Part shown: positions 32,866 through 44,710 of the stretch, in pieces
Numbering within the stretch: position 1 is the stretch's first letter
Layout: each line of letters begins with the position of its first letter
Source of the DNA: Dendrolimus kikuchii
Lineage: Eukaryota; Arthropoda; Insecta; Lepidoptera; Lasiocampidae
NCBI GenBank assembly: GCA_019925095.2
Contig: CM034389.1
Coordinates: forward strand, 2,998,001 to 3,062,000
Direction of reading: 5' to 3'
DNA length: 64,000 nt
The notes under the pieces: model-generated
The model's database searches: none
Told to the model about the DNA's origin: nothing
What the model saw: only the letters and a program-made list of their open reading frames with translations
Position numbers and translations under genes: made by a program

Positions 32866-33249
32866 GAACATGATAAATCGAAACTCCTTAGACGTGTTTT
32901 TGAGGAGTTTCTTTGCAAAGCGGTGTTTATTTACAGAAAAACTTAATTTCAATAATAAAAAAAAACTTGTTATTATATTATTAGAACTTAGTCCTTTGAA
33001 AAATAATATTGTCATCAATTTCAAAAGTAAACCTCTATTATTAACACATTATACTTACTGATATTTGAACAAAATTACTGTTTATTACAGACAGTAGAAT
33101 AACATTATGTTATCCATATCTAACAAACAGTTTTATCTTTTTTGTTAGCTCATTGATAATAGGCGAGGAATGCAAAAAGTAGTCATCAAGTACAGTGGCG
33201 CAGGGGGGAAATTCAGCTAGGGTAAGCCGGTTAAAAAAACACACCGTAT
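32866..33249. other. Unassigned sequence
   Basis: No gene is seen. 33190-33240 (gggtaagccggttaaaaaa) resembles a short stretch near 44.22 kb. Confidence 0.3.
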
Positions 33250-33781
33250 TCTTACAACTTAGGCCCCGACAAAGATAAATTCCACGTACAGATCTATAAA
33301 AGCACATTTTTTTACCTGTCGGCATTTGAACTAGTTGTAATCCTTTTATGATCGTCTTCTCTTGTTCACTTATTTATTGACGTACGTTTCTACTTATTGT
33401 AGAGAAAAGCCTTTTGCCTTATTGTACTCGCTCAGGAGTATCATTAGCCAGGTGTTGCGGATTAAAATTACAAGCTAATTCTATGAAATTGTGTCGGCGT
33501 TGCCGGGCGGGCACGTTTGCATTTGTGAAGTATAAAACGACGGCCTGAATGAGAGAGAGGTCAGTTGAGCTACAACTACGATACGAGCGTGACGTGTGTA
33601 CATAAGGGAATCTAAGAGTGACGGACTTTGCACGTTTTATTGAATTACGACCTTCTGCATTACGTTTGGATTTGTTGCGTTCGGCTATATATGTACCTGT
33701 GTTATACGTGTTTGTATAGTTCTAATAAAATCTATAATAATTCTAACGGCATTTTCATTCGAGTCCGGCTAACTCGTAACA
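33250..33781 (+). mobile_element. LTR-1 solo LTR with perfect TSD
   Basis: gtat flanks the unit (33246-33249, 33782-33785). The first bases have decayed to ttcttacaactt. A TATA-like gtataaaacg near 33529 and aataaa near 33724 are retained. Confidence 0.8.
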
Positions 33782-33785
33782 GTAT

Positions 33786-34267
33786 GATGCACGCACCGAC
33801 TACACAGCTGTTGGAAAAACGTCAACTCGCGATGCATTTTCTTTTTACCTTTAGTATTTTTAATTTAGCAATCTGACGCATATTTAAAAAAAAAGCAGGT
33901 GCCAGATCGGGTTATGAGTTGCTATTTTATCTAATACGTGTGGAACATCGCCGAGCGTAAAGGGTAATAATACAGTAATAATATATGCACGAATAAAAAG
34001 CGTAAGCACCAATAAATTCATTGCGGTCGGCTATGGGAATCGAGTTGTATGAAATCTACGTGACTGGTAGTCAGCCTTCTGGGCACCTTACCCCATAGCT
34101 GACAGTGGCTTAGGATCATTCTATTTATGGTCTAAAAGGACTATAGGTAGAATCAACATATCTAATATTAATTAATTAATATTTGTTAGTTTTCTACATT
34201 GTTTTGTAATAAAGGATTTATAAGATAGCACAATATGTTATCGAAAGAAGAATGAAAGAGCAGTAAT
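33786..34267. other. Unassigned sequence
   Basis: Nothing recognised. Confidence 0.3.
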
Positions 34268-34350
34268 TTAGCCCGGTGGCCTATCGTAAGAGGCGCCAAA
34301 ACAGTTCACAAGTACTAACCCTGGCCTGGAGTATGCCGCTGTCGATTTGT
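34268..34350 (+). mobile_element. S1 fragment
   Basis: An 80-bp S1 piece (cccggtggcctatcgtaaga to gagtatgccgc). Confidence 0.5.
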
Positions 34351-34381
34351 ATGAAGTCGCGCAACTGCATCAGTAATTTTT

Positions 34382-34491
34382 TACATACATACATACATAC
34401 ATAACTTCACGCCAGTTCCCTTGCGGGGTAGGCACGAACAACAGAGCGCCATTTAGGCCCATTCTTACACACCTCACTTGCCTCTTTGACT
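34382..34491 (-). mobile_element. RTE tail
   Basis: A short 3' end with a long catacata tail complement and a ttttttaca/ctttttaca near-duplication. Confidence 0.7.
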
Positions 34492-34641
34492 TTTTACAGA
34501 TTAAATAATAATAATTCAAAAAGATAATCAATCTTTTGTTGTTCTCAACTTGGAAAACAAAACACTTGCTAAAAGCTTATTTATCATATTCTATTTATAG
34601 TGATAAAATTGAAGTTTCTATATAGTATGCAGTCTATATTA

Positions 34642-34816
34642 GGCTGGGCGCAAGCGGGCCACCGATCACAGCCACCGGTGGCTAGCAACAAACAGTTTAC
34701 ATGCTGTGTCCTTCATTTTATAGGGACTCGCCGCACACGCGTGGCCGACGTCCACGCGCCAGCTTTTATTCACCGCGGTGGCGCGAGGCCGACCGGTGGC
34801 CAGTTTGCGCGCAGCC
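34642..34816. mobile_element. PIF/Harbinger-type MITE, 175 bp
   Basis: The ends ggctgggcgcaagcgggcc and the inverse of ggccagtttgcgcgcagcc match with three changes. tta flanks both sides (34639-34641, 34817-34819). Confidence 0.8.
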
Positions 34817-34819
34817 TTA

Positions 34820-35147
34820 CCACGTACAAAAGGTTTGGCAATGAACAAACCCCTCCTAATTCGCACATCCGCGTCCGCGACCCGCCTCGCCTAATTCGTA
34901 GTAGCGAGTAGCGATGTAACCAACTGAAATTTCAAAAACCTAGCCATGCAGCTATTTGTGCTTCAACAGCTATAAACCCAGCTGATGACTATTTGATTGT
35001 GGACTAAATGAGCTGGTTTATTACCGTCTACCGAGTTACTGTCGTGATGGTTGCCTGCTTAGCTGTAAACTTATCAGTTTAAAATTTTATTCAATAAATA
35101 TTAGCCAGATGGAATGGGGTATAGTTTTAGGGCGCATTTATTTATTA
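34820..35147. other. Unassigned sequence
   Basis: Nothing recognised. Confidence 0.3.
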
Positions 35148-35717
35148 CTAGTGGTCGCCCAGTGGTCGAATTTCGACCATAATAAATTTAAATTATAAGT
35201 TTGAACATTATTAGGGTTCTGTTGTCAAAGACTATACTTCTATAGTCACAGATTTGGCCAAAGCTGTTAATTTGACTTTAACAATAAACAAAAGAGTACA
35301 TATGCGTGCGTGTGTCAAATACACGATAGTGTGTGTAATGTTTTTTGTAATTGATTTAGGGCCGCTTGCATAACGATCGCCTTTAAATGAAATTAGTTAA
35401 TCATATTAAACTGCCTAAATACGTTTTAAACAGAACATATTGACAGTTCTTTAAACATATTTAGCGGCAAATTTTGCGTTGTGCAAGACGCTAATTGTAT
35501 TTAAGGGTATTAAATACGTTTTGTGTTTCTTAAATAAAATTAAGCAACCTTATGCAAGCGGCCCTTAATGTATTGTTTATGCATAAATTAAAAAAAAAAT
35601 ATCAGCATTCGTCGCTTCTTCTCTATATCTACTATAAGTGTGCGACATTTCATACTCCTCCCTCTGCGCAATTTTCGTAGAAAGGGGTATAAAGTTTTTG
35701 CTTCGCGTATTAATATA
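35148..35717 (-). mobile_element. Helitron A, interrupted by a MITE
   Basis: The minus-strand 3' end CTAG is at 35148-35151; the 5' end near 35717 is degraded. The Harbinger-type unit at 35359-35564 is inside. Confidence 0.8.
35359..35564. mobile_element. PIF/Harbinger-type MITE nested in Helitron A
   Basis: Ends gggccgcttgcataa and its inverse. tta flanks both sides (35356-35358, 35565-35567). Deleting the unit and one tta restores the Helitron A sequence. Confidence 0.88.
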
Positions 35718-36039
35718 ATGATGAACATATTCGAACTTTTTTAATATAGATTAGAGGGCTAAGGCGAGAACTCTGCTTACCTTTGCTCCTGTTTTATCAT
35801 GGTAATTTTTTTTATATAACCACCCAAAATTCACTTTACATCTCAAATAATAAATATATGCGCCCTATAACTATACCGCACCCACCAGATTATTGATAGC
35901 AGCTTTGGAATAACCGCTGTTTGCTGTTTTTATTATAGCTAACGACTTTATAGTACGTAGTACTAATTAGACGAGCAAGTCGCGGTTATTGGAAGCGGGA
36001 GGGGTGGTCGGCGGCAAACCTTCCGCGTGCGACATACTA
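35718..36039. other. Unassigned sequence
   Basis: Nothing recognised. Confidence 0.3.
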
Positions 36040-36600
36040 ATAAGATAGATAGATAACACTTTATTGCTCACCAAAATAAACAATTACGTAAAATAATGTA
36101 AATATCATCTTGCCTCATCATGTTTCATTTTGTTCAAATAATATAAATACATAAAAATATGCTTCAACTGTAATAACTGTACATAGCCTTTCAGGTACAA
36201 AGACTTCAGTATATTGTTATAGTTGGAAAGCTGTTACAAATTTGGGAATAGATACCTAAGGCATTGTGAAAACTTTAAAAATATCTACTTATTTATGATA
36301 TTCAAATACAAAAAACATAGATCGGGCTTAATTCAAATTCAAATTCAAACTTTTTATTCAAAATAAGTTCCACTGGAGAACACTTTTTGAAGTACATGTA
36401 AGTTAAAATTTAATTTTTACTTCCTATTCTATGTACACCGCTTCGCAAAGTGTTAATGCTGTAAAGGAGAAGAAGCGGCAAGAAACTCCCCAGCTACACG
36501 TCTAGCTAAATATTGCTTTTCTTTATATTTCATATTTTATTTATTATATCTCAAATAATCTTAATCTTAAGTAAGTAAAACAAGTTGCAAACACCTAGCT
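36040..36600 (-). mobile_element. LINE 3' UTR fragments
   Basis: 36050-36110 (gatagataacactttattgc) and 36330-36510 (aattcaaattcaaactttt, then ccgcttcgcaaagtg...gaaactccccag) look like the complements of LINE 3' ends. The cgcttcgcaa segment recurs at 13.9, 48.3, 54.35, 60.05 and 63.8 kb. Confidence 0.4.
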
Positions 36601-36676
36601 GGGTTTTAACATACAATAAATACATAGTCTATTTTCATTCTTAACTCCTCAAAAATAAAAGCCAAAATTGGCGAGA

Positions 36677-37490
36677 GGCAACATGGGTGTGACTGGCTAA
36701 GGGGTGTCGAGAGGTGGGCTGTAGTTCACTGAAGCTACTTCTGACGTTATGTCATTTATCACTCCCACCTTAGCTTGAGTCTTAGTTCTAGCGACCTCCA
36801 CTACGTGCCGGTTGGCTAAGGCAAGCATGGAGGCGGGGGTCTTGCCTTAGCCCCCGGAGTCAGGTCCGAGGTGTCGCTACTCAGCTAAGGCTTTGCCACA
36901 AAGCCCCCTGCGGGTTTATTTTTATTGTTATGTTTGTATGTCTTTTGAGACCACGGGTCATAAAACTGGCCCGGACGTATGAAGGGCTTGCGTGGGGCCA
37001 TGGGAAGGCCAACACGTAGAGGCCCTTTGACAAATTTAATGTAAATGTGGCGTGACACTGACCGGCGATTATCCCTGTCTACACCATATAGTAATGAACC
37101 CAAGGACAAGCCCCGGCCAGTGTAGGACTATTGTGGGAAATGAGGACAAAAAGTACCGGGCTATTGTGGTGAACTGCTAATGGTACTAGGGGACTGGGAA
37201 TATGGAGACTATGGCGTCTGCGCGTCGCAATGTTCGGGGAACATGGAAAAATGGGCAGACGGTGACTCGCCACTCCCTGCATGGGCCCCAAAAAATGCCA
37301 TAGAAGACAGGGGCAACATGGGTGTGAGTGGCTAAGGGGTGTAGAGAGGTGGGCTGCAAGTTCACCGTAGCTACTTCTGACGTGATGCCATTTATCACTT
37401 CCACCCCTGGAGCTTGAGTCTTAGCTCTAGCGATCTCCACTCTGTGCCGGCTGACTAAGGCAGGCACGGAGGTGGGGGCCTTGTTATTAT
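36677..37490. repeat. Repeat H, two direct copies
   Basis: Copy 1 (36677-36860) and copy 2 (37311-37485) share gcaacatgggtgtga, ggctaaggggtgt, gaggtgggct, cttgagtcttag and ggctaaggcaagc/gactaaggcaggc, separated by about 450 bp. A third copy lies at 13.4 kb. The intervening sequence has no long frame. Confidence 0.55.
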
Positions 37491-38084
37491 TATTATCATC
37501 ATCTTAGGTAGGTGGGTCTTCATCACACTAAGACCATGATAAATAAAGGAATCTGCAAAATATACCTTATTGTGAATCAAATCTGGGAGATCTGAGCCAA
37601 ATAGTCAAAACTTAAACCACTTGTAACACTGGCTGTCCGATACATAGAATTTGGAAAATTTTAAAAAAAGGATAGGTATACTTCTATCAAGTCTAATTGA
37701 CAATAAATAACCTACAAGGCAGTCCTTCAGAACTACCACACTACCATCAACAGGTTTCAGCACAAGGAGATGGCCCAATAAATGTAGACTAGAAGAAATA
37801 TTTATAAGATATTACATAGTTTATATTGTCTGTATCAGTGCAAGTCATTTCTGGTGAGATTATTTTTTTCAAGTTCCGAAGCAGACAGTTTAAACACAAC
37901 GACAATTTAACACTAATTGAAGAGCATTGTCTGGGTTGCTACCATGCATCATTAATTATCATCTGTAAGTGAGAATACCAGACATTTAATTTCCCCTGAC
38001 CTAGAACCTAACTATCCAATTTGAAAATCTTATTTTTTTAGAGAAATACTTAATTATAATTATGTTTCAAAATATTAAAAATTG
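37491..38084. other. Low-repeat sequence
   Basis: No repeat match in the window, no convincing exon. It may be intronic or unique DNA. Confidence 0.3.
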
Positions 38085-38200
38085 AGTGGTCGATGCAACA
38101 GGAGACCGGAAGGCTGGAGCTTACCTCGCTCAAAGGATTAGCCTCTGTATCCAGTGAGGGAATGCTGTTTCTGTGTCTGGTGGAGCTCGACAGATTTTAG
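38085..38200 (+). pseudogene. Retroelement ORF C-terminal fragment
   Basis: The plus strand encodes RKAGAYLAQRISLCIQ, matching the QRISVAIQRGNAAS block of the better copy at 57842-58210 and the AYLAQRINVY of the 60.3-kb copy. Only this block survives. Confidence 0.5.
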
Positions 38201-38879
38201 TATAGGTTTGGTTTTTTTTATTATTATTGCATATATATTTTCAAGTTAGTTTTATTTATAGGATATTTTTATTTCTAGTAGTTGATTACTTTGTTAATAT
38301 TTATATTACATATATAATACTATTTTATTTATGATTATAATTTGTTTTTTTTAAGAATAACAACAAATTATAATTAGATATTCAGTCATCTCTCTATTGA
38401 GGACAGAAATTAAATTTTTTAACATCCATAAACTGCTAAAATGTCCCTGTAATACACAATTAGGGATACAAACAATATATTGAGATTTAAAAATATATCA
38501 ATATTCAAAAATATTTGATATATTGTTTATAAATGTCTATTGAAATTAAAATATTGTTATTTTCCAGGGAAAAATATCTATTTAATAAAATTTATTTTTA
38601 AGAACAATATATCAAAAAATAATTATCTAGATATATATATATATATATATATCTCTCTTTTCTTTCACCATATCCGAATTAATTGGGGTCGGCACAATAT
38701 GTCTTTTCCTTCCACACGTCTTCTGTCACACTACAAATCAACATATCATCCTTCACACAATCCATCCATTTTTTTTGGTCTACCTTTACATCTGTACCCA
38801 CCCATATATATATCATTAACATATATCAATATTTATGATATCATCATTTCATTTTTAAAAATTGACGTTCGGATATTAA
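38201..38879. other. AT-rich sequence with TA microsatellites
   Basis: A short TA run lies at 38632-38651. The 122-codon frame here is Ile/Tyr-rich low-complexity translation and is not called. Confidence 0.4.
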
Positions 38880-38912
<33 letters not shown>

Positions 38913-39344
38913 AAGTCGTGTGAGCTACACTATATATAACTCAAGAACGGCTGTACCCATTTGTCTGAAAATTGGTGGAGAGGTAGCTTAGAACCAGGAG
39001 ACGGACATAGGATACTTTTTATCCTGTTGGAACCCTGTAGGTGTCACTGAGATCGGGTTCTAGAATCCTACTAATCACCTGAACCGATTTTAGTGATTTT
39101 GTTTTTGTGTGTTTGCGTGGGTCCCCAGATGGTTTCAATCCACAATTGGAACCGGTAGGTTGCCCTGAGATCGGATTCTAGAATTCTCCTAATCACCTGA
39201 ACCGATTTTAGTGATTTTGTTTTTGTGTGTTTGAGCAGGTCCCCGGATGGTTTAAATCTACAATTGGAACCGGTAGGTGGCACTGGGATCCGGTCCTAAA
39301 TTTCTATTTTTTCAGAGCATGACAACGTCTCCCGGAGCCGCTAG
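38880..39344 (+). mobile_element. Helitron B with internal tandem duplication
   Basis: TC at 38880-38881 after A, CTAG at 39341-39344 before T. The segment cacctgaaccgattttagtg to caattggaaccggtaggt occurs twice in direct order (39077-39160, 39195-39273), which explains why it is longer than the 325-bp copy at 19.4 kb. Confidence 0.8.
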
Positions 39345-39402
39345 TATATATATTCATGATAAAAGATAGTTACCATTAATAACTAGAAAGATTAAGGAGT
39401 GT

Positions 39403-39449
39403 TCGTGCCTACCCCGCAAGGGAACTGGCATGAAGTTATGTATGTATGT
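39403..39449 (+). mobile_element. 47-bp RTE tail with 12-bp TSD
   Basis: Only ttcgtgcctaccccgcaagg through the atgtatgtatgt tail. attaaggagtgt flanks it (39391-39402, 39450-39461). Confidence 0.85.
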
Positions 39450-39587
39450 ATTAAGGAGTGTGTTAAATATTATATGCATCTTTAAGTATATCATAAAGTT
39501 GGAATGTTATGTTTATTTGCAGGGAAAAGGGCAGACAGCCCTCTCCATTAGTTTATTAATTATTCTGATAATTTTAAATACATCATC

Positions 39588-39877
39588 TGTGCAGGAATGG
39601 AGAAAGAATACTAACTCCTGTGCCCGGGCAGTCTGTCATAAGCAGTGACAAAACAACCCGCAGTCAAATGATAGGGCATTTACCAATCTGGATGGCCACC
39701 ATTCCTGGTCTAGGGTATGCCGCCGTAACACCTCCAAATTATGTTCTGGTATTAGTGACCCGGTTCAAATCATCCCTTCGAGGCTGGCAGCACATTGATA
39801 ATAAATGTCCATAGGCGACTGTAACCACTTCCCATCAGATGGGCTGGCAGCCTGTCTGCTATACTAAAGCAATAAAA
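39588..39877 (+). mobile_element. Old S1 SINE
   Basis: Full-length but the most diverged S1 (gtgcaggaatggagaaagaa to caataaaaaaa). It has cttcgaggctggcagc where young S1 has the gagagcagcagc segment; the LINE at 6.2 kb has the same variant. Confidence 0.7.
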
Positions 39878-39879
39878 AA

Positions 39880-40384
39880 ATCTAGTTTAATTATATCATA
39901 GTACTATCACTTAAATGCTTGTATTTTATAAACAGGCGTAATTATAATGCGAATTAAATCAAAACCTACTTACTTGAAAGTTTTGTTTACGTTTTACTTT
40001 CACATTTTCTAGTTATTATTCACTCATATTATTCACTTTATACCTATTTATATCACAAGTTATTATAAACATTTTTTTTTAATATTGATGATTTTTTTTA
40101 CTCGGTAAAATGTTTGACTACGTTTGACAGCCAAATATTTTGACATTTATTTGACAGCTCATCAGCTGTTTTACCTAACTGCACTTTCGCACTTCACTTT
40201 CAAAAATATTTTTACAACTTTTTACTTATTCATTACATTAATAATTAAGTACGCAAATTATAATGCATTACTTATTTTGTATATATGTATCATTTGATTA
40301 TTTTAATAGCTAGCAATTTATTAGTACAGTTTACAGTACATAATTAAATATCATACAAGATGAAAACTATGTAAGTAATTCGTT
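39880..40384. other. Low-repeat AT-rich sequence
   Basis: No gene or repeat is recognised; probably intron of the gene starting at 40.67 kb if that call is right. Confidence 0.3.
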
Positions 40385-40408
40385 CTAGAAAACATTGAAA
40401 ATCACGTA

Positions 40409-40666
40409 CCCATTTACTGTAGGCTGTCCTCCTTGGTCCATTATGCTGTTGCCAATCAAGCATCCAGGGGTCTCCAATTTCGCAGTTATGTGATGAGCCT
40501 CAACGTCTTCCAATATAGCTGCACGATCAGCATTTGTCTTATTCAATTTATCACTTGACAAACTTTTCGACCTATATCTACCGTTTATTGGCGCTAAACT
40601 TTTATCAAACGCACTGAAACTGTTCAATTTCGTCTCGTTTGGATATTTATCTGTAATAAAAGACAT
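40409..40666 (-). CDS. Candidate first coding exon, unrecognised protein
   Basis: A minus-strand ATG at 40666 opens a frame of 93 codons (MSFITDKYPNETKLNSFSAF ... AILEDVEAHHITAKLETPG) that stays open to 40385. The codon for the last plausible exonic residues (QGGQPTVNG) is followed by gtacgt at 40408-40403, a fair donor, with a second option, gtaaat, a few bases earlier. The protein is polar and lacks low complexity, unlike repeat-derived frames here, and no copy is found elsewhere in the window. Position in the low-repeat interval 39.9-44.7 kb fits a host 5' exon. I do not recognise the family. An earlier in-frame TTG is not needed. Confidence 0.5.
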
Positions 40667-40699
40667 CGCGTAAAAATTCCGCGCGTCAATTGACAACCT

Positions 40700-41139
40700 C
40701 CGTCACAACGCGACTACTAAAGTTCGAGTCAAACTCAACGTTTTGCCGTCAACAAAACAATAGAACTCGACCCAATGCGAAAGGACGTTGCTCCCTATTG
40801 TTGTAGAACAATAAATTCGATATTTAATTCGGTTGTGTTTTATTAATGTTGCGGCACATTGGGTTCATTTCTTTGGATAAAAAGATTTTTCAATGTCGGA
40901 TTAAGAAACTATTGTTACATTTAAATCTTGTTTTAGAAAAACAATACATTATTTTATAAAAACTACGTAAATAGCGAGGAAGTGTCGAAGAGTCGAAGAG
41001 ACAATAACGCGGATATCCTACTTTAAAAAAAGCAAAGAACTGTATCATAATATTCCAAAAAAACACCAGGTACGTATTTAGGGAAACATAATATTTTAAT
41101 AAATCCTGTCTGCTGGACTCGAGCCTTCTCAATTTACAG
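40700..41139. promoter_or_regulatory. Possible promoter/5' region of the 40.67-kb gene
   Basis: This is the sequence upstream of the candidate first exon. 40670-40800 is CpG-richer than its surroundings. No TATA box or initiator can be placed with confidence. Confidence 0.25.
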
Positions 41140-41250
41140 AAATGTCAATGTCAGTATGTGCTTGAGATAAAAAATGCACATGTTCTCTGCCGGGAGCAAA
41201 CCCATTATTGAAATGAGATTTTTAACCACTGAACCATAACTTCATAGTCA
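41140..41250 (-). mobile_element. Possible T-SINE head
   Basis: The minus strand shows a tggttcagtgg A-box-like and ggtttgctccc B-box-like pair about 30 bp apart. The body is not recognised. Confidence 0.3.
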
Positions 41251-41829
41251 ACCATAACTACAAGATTATTTAATATAAAAAGATATTTTTCTAAAAGATC
41301 AAAAAGAAAATAATAATAAATTTCAACTTGTCAATAAATAGAATAATGATCAATGTGGCTATGCATATCGTATATTTTCTATCTTCTGTGCTGTAGCTAT
41401 AACCAGGACTAATGAAATAAAACATATAAAAATAGGAATATTCTGACTTCTGCATTTTATCGCCCATATTTGATATTAACTGTATAAGCTACATAAATAA
41501 AAAATCGCACCACCTAATACTTGAAAATAACCAACTTAATTCATAAAATATCTTATAATATTATAATAAAATAATTTTACTCAAATAACTTACCTACGTA
41601 TTTAATAGTTTATTTTACTAAACACACGCGTTATTCTACTGAAACGTTATAGAACTAAATAAATAACACATGTGGCTCAGAACGAGCTAGTAAACACTAG
41701 GTTGTATAGTTCCAGCTTTATCTTGAAAAGTATTAAGTACATCAAGGTCACTTGCAATTAGACTAAATAAATAAAAATATTTGAATTATACTAAATTTAA
41801 TATTACTACTGTCTCTCTTGGTTTGCTGC
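41251..41829. other. Low-repeat AT-rich sequence
   Basis: Nothing recognised. Confidence 0.3.
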
Positions 41830-41995
41830 CACAATAACCGCGCGTGGTGTTCCAGCTTTAATGACCAGGTTCTTATTTATCACTTAAAAGGTCAGAAAAA
41901 CGGTGGCAACGCCTTTAATAAACGTCTATATGCAAATGTAACTATTTTCATCAGGTGGTCCATCTGCCTTTTGCCTACTTCGACAATAAAAAAAT
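41830..41995 (+). mobile_element. Strongly diverged S1
   Basis: tttaatgaccaggttc, aacgtctatatgcaaatg and tcaggtggtccatctgcc keep S1 order before an A-rich end. Confidence 0.5.
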
Positions 41996-43139
41996 AATAT
42001 CGTTACATATATTTTTAATTCATGACAGATGAGTTAGAAGTGAATCAAATTCTACACTTGTCAATTTTTGTATTATAATAAGTGTAAACCAAAAGTATGT
42101 AAATCCGTTAACATAATTATTTTTAATGCATGACATGACAAAAACGATAAAATTATTGCTTAAATATCCTTATAAACAATGATTATGAGACATTTCCACG
42201 TGATGTTACTAGCGTGATTTGTGGATCCACATCCGGCGGATACTATTCCATGTCTAAACAGATATCACCTTTTTAAGACTTATCTAAACAAAGACTCCAG
42301 AAGAGGATATCTCATGAAATATGAAGTGAATAATTAAGCCAAGTTGAAACAACGTATCGTTTTTAAAAACTGTCTCACAGTGACTTACGCGCATCAATTC
42401 TCTGAATATTTTATCGTTTAGTATCCTGTGGATATGTACGTACGTCTATGTCCAAAGTGTTATAGAGGGTCATCTGTAGTTTTTTTTTAATAGGCACTAT
42501 TTCCTAACGGTTCACCGAAGGTAAAAGTTAACTCCAAACTTTGTCTTTATTATGATAATATTCTCCAACTAAAATAACTGTAGAAACTAAGTGAGAAGAG
42601 GGCCTTCTGCGTGTCAAGTGCACAGACGGACAGACGATCATAAATCATGACAAAAATATAAGTTTTATCTTTAGTACTATTTGACTTCGGAGCCCTAAAA
42701 AGAACGTCATGAAAATATCAAACTAGCGTTGACACATAATATTCAAGATGACTACGAATACTAGAAACCCATTTAACTATTACTTCCTGTTCCTAGTCCT
42801 CCAATGTCTGTGTGTGTTATTCATATATCCTCCTAAACCCGGCAATGGTGGTCATCAACATGTCTGCAACTTGAGTTTTAACGTTTGAAATCATTGATAT
42901 TCAAAACTGATAATGTGTTTTCTATAATTAACAAGATCTTTAAGAGAATTACGAAAAAATATGCACATGTCTCATATAAATATGTTTCTATAACATTAAG
43001 CAATTAATCTAATAATTTATCATTTTTATATTTTAACTTTACATGTGTTTTTTCTATATTATATTAAGTTATGTACATTAACTCATTAGTCTATCTTTAG
43101 AAATAATTTTGACTTTTAGATTGTCGTATACCTTTATAT
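41996..43139. other. Low-repeat AT-rich sequence
   Basis: Over 1 kb without a recognisable gene or repeat. Confidence 0.35.
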
Positions 43140-43151
43140 TTGTAATGACTA

Positions 43152-43228
43152 CATACATACATACATACATAACTTCACGCCAGTTCCCTTGCGGGGTAGG
43201 CACGAACAACAGAGCGCCATTTAGGCTA
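43152..43228 (-). mobile_element. 77-bp RTE tail with 12-bp TSD
   Basis: ttgtaatgacta flanks it (43140-43151, 43229-43240). It holds the last ORF residues and the (ATGT)n tail. Confidence 0.85.
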
Positions 43229-43240
43229 TTGTAATGACTA

Positions 43241-44710
43241 TTTGTAGGTAAAATATAGTGAGTTATTACCGCCGCACGTACAAAGGTACAAAATTGTAGT
43301 CTGTATTTGTGGGTCTAAGGTGTATATTCGTCCATATTAGACATGTTATTATACTGATATGTATGAAGGGATTTTCTACTCAATTTCTGTAGTTATATTA
43401 TTTAAAATATCCTAAAAAGGAATATTATGTATCATCATCATCGATTTAAAAACTTTTAAATAAATAAAACAATTTCAATTGTAAAAGCTATTGGTATTCT
43501 ATATTGTAAAGCTATGACACGTAGTGTTCGAGGCTGAACATTTGGCCTTAAAAGAACGTGATTCGCTTCCAAATAAACTGCTAGTTAACTCATTTACCTA
43601 GTGACATTTTAATTGATGCTGTTTCTAAGCATCGCAGACGGGCTGAGTCACCTTGTTAATTGATTTACATAGTCATATAAGTTTACTGTTCAGTTTCAAA
43701 TGACAATCAATCTTTTAATTATATAGCCTCGGCAGTTCTCAGTAATTCCGTTTACGATCTGATGCACAAACAAGTAGTACGTGATTGCAGTGTAGGGAAA
43801 AGGCTGAAATAAAAAACAAATATATAATCACGTTTCAGAACGACATAGATTAACGTTGTTGTCCCTAGACACATAAAAATTCTAATCCAGTTTTAGAATA
43901 TTTACCAGTGACATGGATTTCATACAACTTGATAGACCCATAGCTTATATTTAAGAAACTAGCAACCAAAAGGTCGAAAGCGTTATGTATTTATTGGTAC
44001 TTACATTTTTTATTAGACCATATATTATTACTGTGTCATCTCTTACATCCGGCGACTTTCTACGCGTATTGGGGGAAATAGCAACTTATAACCCAATCGG
44101 GCACTGGCTTTTGTTTTACATATGCGGTAAGATTGCAAAAGTAAAAATACAAATTGTTATAAAAAAATACATCGCGAGTAAGACGTATTTTCAGCGGTGT
44201 AGTCGGAGCTTGCATCATAGGGTATGGTTTTTCAACTTGCTTACCCTAGCCCAATTTCGACCCTGCGGCACTGATATTTACGGTTTGATGTTATGACAAT
44301 TTCTGTAAGAAAGCTCGAAAGTATTAATACAAAAGTAGTAATAAATTTTACGTAATTGAAGGCTTGCGAAATGGTAATTTAGTAGGTGTAGGTATATCTC
44401 CATGCAGAACGTAACATAGGTGATTTTGGATGAACTAAAAATTACTATAGTCAGAAGCTTAAACTAAGTATACATAAAATGACCTTATTCTTTAATAATT
44501 GAGGAAAATATAAAATAATTTAAACTCTTAACACTAATAAAGTAATAAACCCCAATCTTGGTAAAAATATTTTTATTTTCTAAGTTTGAGTACGTCTCTG
44601 AACTATTTATATTTTGGTTTATGGCTAAGGTGTTTACTTTTATACAACATTACTTTATTAAACTTTTCCTCAATTGTCTTATATATTGCTTCGCACGTTA
44701 TTGCGTTTAT
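43241..44710. other. Low-repeat sequence
   Basis: The 103-codon frame at 43985-44296 is hydrophobic at its start, but its end (FFNLLTLAQFRPCGT) also occurs in decayed form near 33.2 kb, so it is likely repeat-derived. Nothing else is recognised. Confidence 0.3.

Noticed and set aside
38540..38908. 122-codon frame
   Set aside because: Low-complexity Ile/Tyr/Lys translation running into a TA tract and Helitron B.
43985..44296. 103-codon frame as a gene
   Set aside because: Its C-terminal segment resembles decayed sequence near 33.2 kb, so it is likely repeat-derived.
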